Positions 45,427 through 54,800 of a stretch of 64,000 nucleotides of DNA are shown here, piece by piece. The position numbers were made by a program, and so were the translations under genes. Below the pieces are notes generated by a model. The model was not told where the DNA came from. It saw nothing but the letters and a program-made list of their open reading frames with translations, and did no database searches. The stretch's first letter is position 1, and every line of letters begins with the position of its first letter. Source of the stretch: an uncultured Methylophaga sp. (GTDB lineage: Bacteria; Pseudomonadota; Gammaproteobacteria; Nitrosococcales; Methylophagaceae); the NCBI GenBank assembly GCA_913055695.1, contig CAJXKF010000002.1, forward strand, positions 434,001 to 498,000, read 5' to 3'.

Positions 45427-45471
45427 AACAGCATGTTAATGAGGCCGCTGGCCTCATAATAATTATTAGCG
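45423..45471 (-). other. attC-like or attI recombination site 0
   Basis: GCATAAC at 45423-45429 (GTTATGC on the minus strand) flanks the palindrome ATGAGGCC-GCT-GGCCTCAT-type element (45439-45457), with an ATTAGC-like degenerate box near 45465-45470. Position between the first cassette and the integrase stub fits either the attI junction or a leftover attC. Confidence 0.5.
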
Positions 45472-45558
45472 TGAATGGATCATAATTTGATTAGCAAAAT
45501 GAGTCACTTTTAATTTATTGAAATTTAATACTTTTTTTGGGGTGTTTTTTGATAGCTC

Positions 45559-45585
45559 ATCAAGCGTGAATCATTCACGCTTGAT
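45559..45585. repeat. 27-base perfect palindrome
   Basis: ATCAAGCGTGAAT, one base, ATTCACGCTTGAT. It has no T run on either strand, so it is not a usual terminator. It lies between the first cassette and the integrase stub, in the position of an integrase promoter or attI region. Confidence 0.75.
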
Positions 45586-45645
45586 TCCGAGCTTCTGTCT
45601 TGGACGACAGCCATTGAATAAGACTTCAGGGACGAGGTTAATCCG

Positions 45646-45702
45646 ATGTCATCATCTCCGTTTCTCAACTCCATTCGAGAATTCATGATGGTCAGGCATT
45701 GA
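45646..45702 (+). pseudogene. Truncated integron integrase (intI) N-terminal stub
   Basis: An ATG opens MSSSPFLNSIREFMMVRH followed by TGA and then the codons for Ser-Leu. The start matches the N-terminus of Vibrio/Shewanella-type IntI proteins (SxFLxSVREFMxxRxYSxRT), with the stop codon sitting where a Tyr is expected. Homology then ceases. The stub points away from the cassettes, as intI does in intact integrons. Assignment rests on recalled family similarity over ~20 residues. Confidence 0.5.
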
Positions 45703-45830
45703 AGCCTTGGTCGTTTTTCTAACTATTGGCCTAATATTTCATAGGCTTGGGATTGTGGCAAGCACTCGGTAGATTACCGCTCCGTCGCCTCCTCGCATTG
45801 TCTGGATGCACTAAGCACTTCCCTCTCGCT

Positions 45831-47012
45831 TTATGACTTATTCAGTGCTTTGCCTATTCTGTCTGCCGCTTCCAATAATCGCTCTTCACTAGTGGTGTAG
45901 GCAAAACGACAGTGCTTATCCGCTTCGAAAAGCCCAAAATCCAGGCCAGGTGTGATGGCAACCCCTGCTTCTTTTAGCAGGAAGCGTGACAGTGCCATGC
46001 TATCTGGGATTTGCTCGTTCAAAAACGCTGAGCAGTCAGCATAGAGGTAAAAGGCGCCTTGTGGCTTGACGGCGAATTTGAAGCCGACTTGTTCTAATGC
46101 AGGCATTAGCGCATCCCGGCGCTGCTGCAGAATCTGGCGGCGTTGTTCGAGTGTAGCAAGTGTGTCAGGTTTAAAGGCTGCCAGGGCAGCATATTGCGAC
46201 ATGGTGGGCGCCGCAAGATAGAGGTTTTGAGCCAGGCGATCCATGATTTCGGTATAGCCCTCAGGCACGACCAGCCAACCCAGTCGCCAGCCGGTCATGC
46301 CAAAGAACTTGGAAAAGCTGTTGATGACAAATGCGTCCTTATCGACTTCGAGCGCCGTTGGTGCATCGAAACCGTCATAGGTAAGACCGTGATAGATTTC
46401 ATCAACGATGAGCGTGCCCTGCTGTTTTTTAACCGCCGCTGACAATGCGGCCAGTTCGGTTTTGGTCAAGACGGTACCGGTTGGATTGGATGGCGAGGCC
46501 ACAAGAGCAAGACTGGTCTGTGAATCCCAGTAGTCCTCAACGTGTTTTGCGTTAAGTTGATAATGACTCTCTGCCGTGACCGGGACAGCGTTACCCCCTG
46601 CTTCCACAAACCGGGCAAAATGGCGGTTACAGGGATAACCCGGGTCAGCCAGCATGACTTTACGGCCGTTATCCAGCAAAGCGCCCATGACCAGTAACAA
46701 CGCCCCTGAAGCGCCGGGGGTGACGATAATGCGATCAGACGAGACCTTAACTTTGTAATGCGTTTGATACCAGTCAGCAATGGCTTGTCTGAGTTCAGGT
46801 AAACCCAGTGCTGGCGTGTAATGGGTGCGGGCCTGTTCCAAAGCTTTGATACCAGCCTCAATAATGGGCTTGGGCGTATCAAAATCAGGCTCGCCCACTT
46901 CCATATGAATGATATCGTGGCCGCGCGTCTGCAGTGCTTTGGCCTGGGCCAGAATATCCATCACATGAAATGGCGAAATTGCCTGTGCCCTATGACTGAT
47001 TGGCCTAGTCAT
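45831..47012 (-). CDS. Class I/II pyridoxal-phosphate aminotransferase
   Basis: 393 residues, aspartate aminotransferase fold type I. Key features: GEPDFDTPKPIIEAGIKALEQARTHYTPALGLPELRQAIADWY at the N-terminus, SPSNPTGTVL, VDEIYHGLTYDG and the PLP lysine in NSFSKFFGMTGWRLGW. It closely resembles AspC-like or alanine/aromatic aminotransferases, but substrate specificity cannot be told. It directly follows the integron remnant and is a core gene. Confidence 0.9.
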   Translation of the reverse strand: MTRPISHRAQAISPFHVMDILAQAKALQTRGHDIIHMEVGEPDFDTPKPIIEAGIKALEQARTHYTPALGLPELRQAIADWYQTHYKVKVSSDRIIVTPGASGALLLVMGALLDNGRKVMLADPGYPCNRHFARFVEAGGNAVPVTAESHYQLNAKHVEDYWDSQTSLALVASPSNPTGTVLTKTELAALSAAVKKQQGTLIVDEIYHGLTYDGFDAPTALEVDKDAFVINSFSKFFGMTGWRLGWLVVPEGYTEIMDRLAQNLYLAAPTMSQYAALAAFKPDTLATLEQRRQILQQRRDALMPALEQVGFKFAVKPQGAFYLYADCSAFLNEQIPDSMALSRFLLKEAGVAITPGLDFGLFEADKHCRFAYTTSEERLLEAADRIGKALNKS

Positions 47013-47132
47013 GAATCTCCCTTAAGAATTAGGTGTTTATCTCGCTGTTAAAGTCGGCAAGCATAAAAGTATGACTTCACGCTGGCAAAATGCTGCCGAT
47101 CAGGGCTTGATCTTACGCTTTTTATCAGGCGT

Positions 47133-47306
47133 ATGATGGGACCGTTGGAGCTAATAACACGGGCTTGGTTGAGCCAAATGATGGATAAGCTATCAGCATG
47201 CTTTGTGTCGGCCCAATCACAGCTCGATGCTAATCATTCCAATGCGCGCCCGAGTGCGCCAGAGCCGTTTTTGAGCAGGATTAAAAGTATCTGCGAAGAT
47301 GACTAA
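47133..47306 (+). CDS. Possible small protein, 57 aa
   Basis: Hand-translated frame of 57 residues (MMGPLELITRAWLSQMMDKL ... SRIKSICEDD) in the 430-base gap before dksA. Composition is not low-complexity, but no convincing ribosome binding site or family is seen. Listed only because the gap otherwise holds nothing but the dksA promoter. Confidence 0.25.
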   Translation: MMGPLELITRAWLSQMMDKLSACFVSAQSQLDANHSNARPSAPEPFLSRIKSICEDD

Positions 47307-47377
47307 AAAATTAGCGCTTTTAATTGCTCCATTAGTGATTTTTGCCGGCTGAATTGGGCTAAAATGAAATTTTAGTT

Positions 47378-47406
47378 TTGCACATGCGAGGACGTTCTGG
47401 TATAGA
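47378..47406 (+). promoter_or_regulatory. Sigma-70-type promoter of dksA
   Basis: -35 TTGCAC (47378-47383), 17-base spacer and -10 TATAGA (47401-47406), 35 bases upstream of the dksA start codon. Good match to the housekeeping consensus. Confidence 0.7.
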
Positions 47407-47440
47407 TTCGCCCTTGGTTTTAAAAGTATGAGGTTTCAAC

Positions 47441-47863
47441 ATGGAAAACACTCAAGTCGACGCTAAGTTCACTCCATACCAGGAGCAGGCAGGCGAAGAA
47501 TATATGAACGACGCTCAGGTTGAGCATTTCCGTCACATTCTGCTGACATGGCGCGCCCAATTGCGTGAAGAAGTTGACCGTACTGTCCACCATATGCAGG
47601 ACGAAGCAGCTAATTTCCCGGACCCGAATGATCGCGCCACCCAGGAGGAAGAATTCACCCTGGAGCTGCGTACCCGTGATCGTGAACGCAAACTGATCAA
47701 GAAAATCGACGAGTCACTGGTTGATCTTGAAAAAGGTGACTACGGATTCTGTGAGTCATGCGGTACTGAGATTGGCATCCGCCGTCTGGAAGCCCGACCA
47801 ACCGCAACGCTGTGCATCGACTGCAAAACACTGGACGAAATCAGAGAGAAAAACCGCGTTTGA
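47441..47863 (+). CDS. dksA: RNA polymerase-binding transcription factor DksA
   Basis: 140 residues. Long coiled-coil with the conserved tip [12 protein letters not shown] (E. coli DxxDxA at the tip) and a four-Cys zinc finger [25 protein letters not shown] (C-x2-C-x17-C-x2-C). It potentiates ppGpp at ribosomal and stringent-response promoters. It has an evident promoter and is followed by a strong terminator, thus monocistronic. The zinc-coordinating Cys are all present. Confidence 0.95.
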   Translation: MENTQVDAKFTPYQEQAGEEYMNDAQVEHFRHILLTWRAQLREEVDRTVHHMQDEAANFPDPNDRATQEEEFTLELRTRDRERKLIKKIDESLVDLEKGDYGFCESCGTEIGIRRLEARPTATLCIDCKTLDEIREKNRV

Positions 47864-47922
47864 TGCCAGACTGGCTCAAGTTTCTAGGCAGCCAGCTGCT
47901 ATAGAACCTCATACGCCATAAC

Positions 47923-47948
47923 AAAGCCCTGCACTGCAGGGCTTTTTT
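47923..47948 (+). terminator. Intrinsic terminator of dksA
   Basis: AAAGCCCTGCA / TGCAGGGCTTT stem (11 bases, one-base centre) followed by T6, 60 bases after the dksA stop. It may also act for the convergent tamB. Confidence 0.9.
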
Positions 47949-47955
47949 GTGGCGA

Positions 47956-50900
47956 TCAATCTTCAGGACCGCCACGCTCATAGGTATACAGCAAGTCGAC
48001 CCCGCTCTCGGTACCGGACTCGGCTTTCAGGGCCCAGATTTTACTGAGCTGATAACGCAGCTCTACCGTACTGACTGATTCGAAAACACCGATGCCGTAA
48101 CTCAGATAAAGTTTCGGTGACAGATATTTACCCACCTGAACTGCCGCATTTTCAGCGCTGTCCCCCTCAATCGAAAACTCATCGAGGCCGAAGGTACTGG
48201 CAATCTCATCACCAATCATCGCTCCATTCTGCAGACCCATGCCGGTTGCCGCCGAGGCCAGCAGAGCAGCATCAGTGGCACTGGCCTGGTTCAATGGTTT
48301 GCCCAGCAGCAGGTAAGACAGGATATCGTCCTGGCTCATAGTCGGATCAGAGAACAAATCAGCCTGTGGTGACGCGGCGGTGCCCTGAATATGCAGCCCT
48401 GCCTGGTAGTCTCTGCCTTTACGCACCGCTTTGATATCAAGTTGCGGATTATCAATCGGACCGCCGGCAAAGCGAATACTGCCGTCATCAACATGCAAAG
48501 TCTGACCATAAGCCACATAGCTGCCGTCTTTAATCTTAATTTCACCATTGGCCAGCAGAATATCGCTGGTCTTACCAAACACTCTGAGAGAGCCTGTCAG
48601 ACGCCCCTGGAACCCCATGGCTTTAAGTTTGACCTTATCACCCAGACTGACGGTGATATCAATCTCGGTGACCGCCTCGGTTGCATCGGTTTTTTCCTCA
48701 TCACTGACAACAACGACATCTCGGCTGGGACTCACGGTGGAATTAAACTGTGTCGGTTCTATCTGCGCCCGGGGAATATGTACCTGACCCTTGACCAGGG
48801 TCTTATTGGGTGTCATTGACACTGTTAAATCCGGCTCGGCAATGACCAGTGCTTCTGGTGTGTTCATGGCCTCAAAATCGCGGCCTTTGATCTGAGTCGT
48901 TAGCTCCCAGCTGGATTCAGTCAGTTTGAACGTGCCCTCACCCGTCAATCTGCCTTCACCGGAATGGGCCTGGAAGTCAAAATTCACTTGATCGAGGTTG
49001 CCCTCAACATCCACCTGAATCTGCTTCAGAACAATGCCGGCATCGACAATGGCGACTTGGCCATCCTGCAGGCTGGCTTGCCCCTCAATGACAGGCTGAG
49101 CGACAGTGCCGCCGATATCGAGGTTGATATTGATCTGGCCTTTCAGATCATCAAAGGCAGGATGAGAAAGTTCCAGCTGTGACAGTTCCCGTATTGTCGT
49201 CGTGATGCTACCGTCCAATGGCGCCTGCTGTGGATTATTAATCACAGTAGAAAGACCGGCCGTTTGCAGTTCCGCATTGATTGCTGAGACGCCGTCCAGC
49301 TGCGGCTCGAGATGAAAGCTGGCAGTGCTCTTGTTCGCCTCAATTTGATAACGCAGGCTGACATTGTTGAGTGGCACCGGCTTTTGCTGATTCAGTGCGA
49401 TCTGATTCATTTGCAGACTGGCATTATCGAGGAAAATTTCACCCTCACCCGTCATCACTGATTCTGCATTGGATGCCATAGAGAAATGACCGCGTAGACT
49501 GCCCTGAAGCTGCTCAATTTGCACGACAAAAGCCTCAAACAGGCTGAGCGGTACGTCGGCAAAATTGCCGGCTGCCTGCCATTGCTGATTCTGATGACTG
49601 GCTTTAAGACAAAACTCACCGCTGCTTGAAGTCCAGCAATGTTGCGGAATGCTTTGTTTTTGTAGCGACAGGCTCAGTGGCCCCTGCTCAGTCAGTTGCC
49701 ATTGCCCGGCTTTGTCATTACTGAAACTGAATTCTGTGAACTGACCTTGCCATATCTGATCTGCTTGCAGCCCGCCTGTGGCACGCAGCGACAAATCCAG
49801 TGGCTTGGAAGCGAGCGAGAGCGCAATAGTATGCTGATTTTCCCGCCCCTCAATAGTGAGCTTGAGGCTCTCAGCGTTTAACTGTGGCAGCTTGAGATTT
49901 TGCAGCGCAATATTGGCGTTCAAATCAGCATTGTCTGCCAGGGTAATGCTGGCATTACCGTCAACAACACCTGCCTGAAACTCACCGTAAGCTACATCAT
50001 CGCCTTTTAATCTGGCATCAATCGAGGGCTTTTCCAGACTGCCAGAGAGCTTGCCATCGGCATTGAGACTACCTGATAAAGCCGGATAAAAATCCTGTAA
50101 ATCAGGTGATTGCAATGACCAGTTAAAGTTAATATTCTTGTTCTGTAATTGGCCGTTCGCCGCCAGGATGGATTGTCCTGACTGCAGTTTCAGATTACTG
50201 ACATCAATCAAAGTATCACTGTAACTGAAAGACCCGCTCAGCCTGACGGGTCTGTCACGCAACTCGCCATTGATATTGATATCCTCTGCTTCGACGGTGA
50301 TGCCGGTTTCGTCAGAAGTCAGTGTGATACCGGTCTGACCACTCAGACTGCCGGGCCAATCGGAGACCAGCAAGCCCGGATTCAGTTTATTCAGCACCAG
50401 CTCGCCATTGACCAGGGTTTCGCCCTGCCACAGCAGCGGACCCTGGTAACGGATTGACCCGTCTGCCAGTTGTATTTTGAATTCAGCATTATCAAAACCG
50501 CGGCTGGTCTCACCGCTGCCCTCAGCCTTCAGGCTGGCTTTAATATCGTCGATGACGAGATCGGCCTGTGTTGAAAGCTGTAATGTTTCGGGATTGCCTT
50601 CCAGTTGTATCTGCCCTTGTTCCAGTCTGACCACGCGCTGTGCAAGGCTTTCGGGCAGTACGATATTCTGCCAGTCGGCATTGAGTTGATATTGCATTGG
50701 CGAAGCCTGCCAGTCCAACATACCAGTTGCCTCAAGACTGCCTTGAAAAGCCGCCAGTTGCAGCGACTTGATTTGCAGCTGGTTAAGACTGCCCGTAGCG
50801 TTGGCAGTTAACTGCAATGGATGCTGTTCCCAGCTGAGGTTTGATTGTAACTGCGCCTGATAGTCATCCAGTGTGCCCGTGATGGCAAGAGAGCCGTCGG

Positions 50901-51999
50901 TATTGCTGACCACTGTTTCATCGCCGCTTAATGGCCAACTGAGGTTCTGCCAACTGGCCTTTAAATCAGCTTCCGGCGCCGCACCGCTGATATCCACCGT
51001 GCCGGCAAGCTGCATTGTTTTTACTTCGCTGATCGCACTGTTCAGGCTCAACTGCCAGTTCTTGAGATTATCGGAGCTGATATCCGCTTTGACGCTGAGC
51101 GTTGGTAGCTCAGGCTGTAATACCTGTCCGTTGAGACTCGCATTGAGGTTGTTAAGATTGCCCTCTGCATTAATATTCAGATCTTCAATCCGGGTAGCCT
51201 GTTCAGGCATCACGGCTGCCAGATCGAGTTGTTCGGCATCAGCTTCAAGTGACCATCGCAGTTCGTTTAATACATCAGTCACTACCACGGTTTGCTCTGA
51301 TGCCAGTGGTTCTGACACGCTTTGTGTGAGTGTAAGCTTGTCAAGATTGCCATCGATGTTGCCGTTGAGCTGTAATGGCGATTCAAACAACTGCTTTAGT
51401 GTGACTTCATAATCAATTGAAAGCGGATAAGGTGACTGCAAAGCAATTTTACCGTTCAGACTGGCATCAAGATCATCACGACTGACCGCTAACTCTTTGA
51501 TTATCAGTTCGTTGTAGTTGACTTCAGCAGCGCTTTGAAAGGATTTTATCAGGCTCGTATGCTCGCCCTTTTCAGTGATTAAATCGACATCATTCAAATC
51601 AAAGTTGGCAATTTTGATCTGAACTGGTAATTGAATCTCGGGCAGGCTGAGCTCGCCCTCATCAGCCTGGGCTTCGCTGGCAACTGTGTAAATATCAAGC
51701 TCATTTATGCGCAAAGAATCGATCATCAGCGTCGCGCTGAAAAGCGCGGTGGGCTCCCAGTCGAGCCTGAGCTGTTTTATTTCAGCACCACTGCTGTTTT
51801 CAGGGCGGTATTCAATGCCTTGTATCGACAGATTGCCGAGCAGACGACCCTGTGCCCGGTCAATCTGCAGCGCTGGCACGAAACGCTCGGCCAGGCTGAC
51901 AACGGTATTGAGACCTGACTGAGTGCCCAGCAGCCAGGCCATGGTTAACAGAAGCAGTAACAGAAGAACAATAAAGGAATAAAAAAGCTTTTTTCGCAT
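47956..51999 (-). CDS. tamB: Translocation and assembly module subunit TamB
   Basis: 1347 residues. One N-terminal inner-membrane anchor (FYSFIVLLLLLLLTMAWLLG), then a very long beta-helix-rich periplasmic body with AsmA-like repeats, ending in the conserved DUF490/TamB C-terminus (ELRYQLSKIWALKAESGTESGVDLLYTYERGG). It bridges inner and outer membrane and works with TamA in phospholipid transport or beta-barrel assembly. It abuts tamA: the TAA of tamA is directly followed by the tamB ATG. Confidence 0.93.
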   Translation of the reverse strand: MRKKLFYSFIVLLLLLLLTMAWLLGTQSGLNTVVSLAERFVPALQIDRAQGRLLGNLSIQGIEYRPENSSGAEIKQLRLDWEPTALFSATLMIDSLRINELDIYTVASEAQADEGELSLPEIQLPVQIKIANFDLNDVDLITEKGEHTSLIKSFQSAAEVNYNELIIKELAVSRDDLDASLNGKIALQSPYPLSIDYEVTLKQLFESPLQLNGNIDGNLDKLTLTQSVSEPLASEQTVVVTDVLNELRWSLEADAEQLDLAAVMPEQATRIEDLNINAEGNLNNLNASLNGQVLQPELPTLSVKADISSDNLKNWQLSLNSAISEVKTMQLAGTVDISGAAPEADLKASWQNLSWPLSGDETVVSNTDGSLAITGTLDDYQAQLQSNLSWEQHPLQLTANATGSLNQLQIKSLQLAAFQGSLEATGMLDWQASPMQYQLNADWQNIVLPESLAQRVVRLEQGQIQLEGNPETLQLSTQADLVIDDIKASLKAEGSGETSRGFDNAEFKIQLADGSIRYQGPLLWQGETLVNGELVLNKLNPGLLVSDWPGSLSGQTGITLTSDETGITVEAEDININGELRDRPVRLSGSFSYSDTLIDVSNLKLQSGQSILAANGQLQNKNINFNWSLQSPDLQDFYPALSGSLNADGKLSGSLEKPSIDARLKGDDVAYGEFQAGVVDGNASITLADNADLNANIALQNLKLPQLNAESLKLTIEGRENQHTIALSLASKPLDLSLRATGGLQADQIWQGQFTEFSFSNDKAGQWQLTEQGPLSLSLQKQSIPQHCWTSSSGEFCLKASHQNQQWQAAGNFADVPLSLFEAFVVQIEQLQGSLRGHFSMASNAESVMTGEGEIFLDNASLQMNQIALNQQKPVPLNNVSLRYQIEANKSTASFHLEPQLDGVSAINAELQTAGLSTVINNPQQAPLDGSITTTIRELSQLELSHPAFDDLKGQININLDIGGTVAQPVIEGQASLQDGQVAIVDAGIVLKQIQVDVEGNLDQVNFDFQAHSGEGRLTGEGTFKLTESSWELTTQIKGRDFEAMNTPEALVIAEPDLTVSMTPNKTLVKGQVHIPRAQIEPTQFNSTVSPSRDVVVVSDEEKTDATEAVTEIDITVSLGDKVKLKAMGFQGRLTGSLRVFGKTSDILLANGEIKIKDGSYVAYGQTLHVDDGSIRFAGGPIDNPQLDIKAVRKGRDYQAGLHIQGTAASPQADLFSDPTMSQDDILSYLLLGKPLNQASATDAALLASAATGMGLQNGAMIGDEIASTFGLDEFSIEGDSAENAAVQVGKYLSPKLYLSYGIGVFESVSTVELRYQLSKIWALKAESGTESGVDLLYTYERGGPED

Positions 52000-53742
52000 T
52001 TAGAGGTCCGGACCTATCACAATATGCAGTGCAATGGCGTCGTTTTCAGAGAGCGCTTTGGCCAAATCGACCCTGATAAGTCCAACCGGCGAACGCCAGC
52101 GCACACCGATACCGACGCTGTATTCAATCGGGTCGCTGAAGCTGTTGTAAGCATTACCGAAGTCGGTGAACACCGCTCCGCCCCAGTCACCCAGAAACAT
52201 ATTTTCGTATTCCAGACTGCCGACAGCTAAATAGCGGCCGCCTTCCACTTCACCATCATCGCCTTCCGGCCCCAGCGCCTGATAATCAAAACCGCGGATA
52301 CTGTTATCACCACCGGCAAAGAAACGAAGCGAAGTCGGTAATTGTTCAAAATCACTGACTTCTGTAGCACCGATAGCGGCGCGGGTAATAATTCGACTGT
52401 TCTCACCGATACTGCGGATGTATTTTCCCCGCACTACGACCTGGCCGAAGCTCACATCAGACAATAACGCTTCTGAGGCACCGGAAAGCGATAAAGACAG
52501 TCGGCCACCATGACGCGTATAGAGCGTGTTATCTGCCCATGTGCGACTCCAGGCAATGCCCGGAATAAGCAGCAAAGCGGACTCGCTGTCATCAGACACA
52601 TCAAAGTCTTCCTGCAGGAGTTTGAGTGAACCAGTTTCATCCCAACCGAATCGTTGTCGTTGGTAGTAACTGCCTACGGCAAATGACTGGCTTTCGCTGG
52701 TGTCAGTATCCTGCTGCTTGTACTCGGTGTTGAAGCCCACGGTGTTTATGGTCTCGCTCCAGAACGGCATGATGTAATCAGCAGAGACACTGTTTGCCAC
52801 CTGTGACAACCTGGCATCGGTTGTCAGCCGGTGACCACGGTCATTGATATAGCGATTTTCCCAGCCCAGAGCCAGTCGCGCCCCGGTGTCGGTGCCATAT
52901 CCAATACCAGCCGTGTAGAGATGCTTGGGTTTTTCATTCAGACTGACTGACAGTGGCACCTGTCCTTCTTTTCTCTGCCCACGCTCTGCGCGCACTGTTA
53001 CTGAATCAAAATAGCCACTGTTGCTGAGGTTGTTACGCATGGCCAGCACATCGGCATCGGTATAGGCCTCGCCCGGTTTAATCGGTTGCAGTTTTGACAA
53101 CAGCCTTTCACCGATAACCGTATCAGGATAGCTGATCTGACCAAAGTGATAACGCTCACCAGAATCATAATGTAAATAGACGTTTGCAATATATTTGTCA
53201 GGATATACTTTAACTTCTGAACGGGTCAGTTTACCGTCGAAATAACCGCGACTGGCTGCCAGTCTGAGAATCGATTTTTTGGCGCTTTCGTATTGCTGAT
53301 GATTGAGCTGCTGGCCGGACTCCAGAGCAAAATCTTCAATCAGTGCGTCAAACGCGGCATCCTCTTTGGCTTCACCGCTGATTTGCAAATCCACCTGTTC
53401 CAGTTTGACCGGACAACCGAGTTCGATCTGATAAGTGGCTTTCCAACCATTGTCGACGGCAGTCAGATCACCCTTGATTTCCGGTGAATAATAGCCGAAC
53501 ACGGTCAGCATTTGCTGCAATGTCTCCAGTCCGCTCTGGTACAGCTTTTCAATATAACGCGGATTCAGCCGCTCACTGTTTTTTTGCTGTTCTATGCTGA
53601 GACCGTTTTTAAGGGTTTGTGCCATCGCTTTGTCGACACCACTGATCTCAACGCTAATCCGGCTCTCTTCTGCACGCAGAGGCAAGCTCAGCAGCATCAA
53701 GGCAATAAAAATAGTACGAAGAACGACTGGCGTTATCGGCAA
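52000..53742 (-). CDS. tamA: Translocation and assembly module subunit TamA (Omp85 family)
   Basis: 580 residues. A signal peptide (IFIALMLLSLPLRAEE), three POTRA domains (residues ~25-265) and a C-terminal Omp85 16-strand barrel with GGDNSIRGFDYQALGPEG (the VRGF/Y loop-6 motif) near residue 480, ending in VRWRSPVGLIRVDLAKALSENDAIALHIVIGPDL. Outer membrane partner of TamB. It precedes tamB with no spacer. Confidence 0.93.
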   Translation of the reverse strand: MPITPVVLRTIFIALMLLSLPLRAEESRISVEISGVDKAMAQTLKNGLSIEQQKNSERLNPRYIEKLYQSGLETLQQMLTVFGYYSPEIKGDLTAVDNGWKATYQIELGCPVKLEQVDLQISGEAKEDAAFDALIEDFALESGQQLNHQQYESAKKSILRLAASRGYFDGKLTRSEVKVYPDKYIANVYLHYDSGERYHFGQISYPDTVIGERLLSKLQPIKPGEAYTDADVLAMRNNLSNSGYFDSVTVRAERGQRKEGQVPLSVSLNEKPKHLYTAGIGYGTDTGARLALGWENRYINDRGHRLTTDARLSQVANSVSADYIMPFWSETINTVGFNTEYKQQDTDTSESQSFAVGSYYQRQRFGWDETGSLKLLQEDFDVSDDSESALLLIPGIAWSRTWADNTLYTRHGGRLSLSLSGASEALLSDVSFGQVVVRGKYIRSIGENSRIITRAAIGATEVSDFEQLPTSLRFFAGGDNSIRGFDYQALGPEGDDGEVEGGRYLAVGSLEYENMFLGDWGGAVFTDFGNAYNSFSDPIEYSVGIGVRWRSPVGLIRVDLAKALSENDAIALHIVIGPDL

Positions 53743-53829
53743 AACATAAAACCCGTGAAAATTGCAAAGACAGTCACATTATGACAGCCCACTCGCGGCT
53801 TGCCATAATTTTGAGACAGAGCTGAAGGC

Positions 53830-54747
53830 TTATTCGTTGCCTGATTGCAGGCGATACTGGCTGGGTGAACAGCCAAAGAAACGGGTAAAACGGCGACTGA
53901 AATGGCTTAAGTCATTGAAACCAAAACTGTAACAGGCATCAGTGACACTTTTACCGGCTCGGATGGCTTCGGCGGCAGACTTCAAACGCAGTTGTTGCTG
54001 AAATTCGCCCGGCGTACAGCCCAACTGTTTTTTGAACTCGACATACAGCCGGCTACGGCTCATACAGGCGCGGCGGCAGAGTTGTTCGACATCAAGCGGT
54101 GTGGTGAGCGTTTGTTCCAGATAATGAATGGCAGCAGTGATGCCGGTCGCGTCCGGATCCTGCTGACAATAGCTGAGCAGGACTTCCCGCCCCTGTTCTC
54201 TCAGCAGGCGAATCACCAGCTCAGTCACGCTCAGATCGAGCATGATTTCCTTGTCAGGGTTATTCTGGGTATACAGGGACACCATCTTCTCCAGCAACTG
54301 CTGGGTATCGGTAGTGTGATGGGTATGAATAATTTTGGGTTGATATTCCCAGCTGTGGTCGACCATTTCCAGCTTGGTCAGATCGCGCATCCGCTCGGAA
54401 ATTTTACTGATGCGATCTTTTGAGATTTCTATTGTCAAACAGGTTGTAGGTGCCTCTTCCTTGGCATCGGGGAAATCGATTTCCACGTAATCGCCCGGGG
54501 GCATCACATAGGATTCGTGAGGGAGAAATAATTCTCCTTCCTGATGACGCAGATCATGCATGACCTTACGACCACTGACCATGCCACAGAACAGCAATTG
54601 CTCAGCAGCAAGTCCGACGCCAGTGGCGGCACGATAAGTATCGTAGACGCTTAATTCGGAATCAGGGCCTGCAAATTGCAGTTTATTTTCGATCAGTAAT
54701 TGTCGTTTTTCACGCCGTTTTGACAGCGAGAGTTTCTCAATCTGCAT
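53830..54747 (-). CDS. AraC family transcriptional regulator
   Basis: 305 residues. The N-terminal ~200 residues form a ligand or co-regulator domain without a clear family match. The C-terminal DNA-binding domain contains two HTH motifs, CRRACMSRSRLYVEFKKQLGCTPGEF and VTDACYSFGFNDLSHFSRRFTRFFGCSPSQYR, the latter being the AraC/XylS signature. It is divergent from the aldehyde dehydrogenase gene with 161 bases between them, and the intervening direct repeats suggest it controls that gene. The inducer is unknown. Confidence 0.9.
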   Translation of the reverse strand: MQIEKLSLSKRREKRQLLIENKLQFAGPDSELSVYDTYRAATGVGLAAEQLLFCGMVSGRKVMHDLRHQEGELFLPHESYVMPPGDYVEIDFPDAKEEAPTTCLTIEISKDRISKISERMRDLTKLEMVDHSWEYQPKIIHTHHTTDTQQLLEKMVSLYTQNNPDKEIMLDLSVTELVIRLLREQGREVLLSYCQQDPDATGITAAIHYLEQTLTTPLDVEQLCRRACMSRSRLYVEFKKQLGCTPGEFQQQLRLKSAAEAIRAGKSVTDACYSFGFNDLSHFSRRFTRFFGCSPSQYRLQSGNE

Positions 54748-54800
54748 CGTAGCTTCTTTAATACGTTTGTAACAAAATTTTGAAACTGTTCTGGACTATA

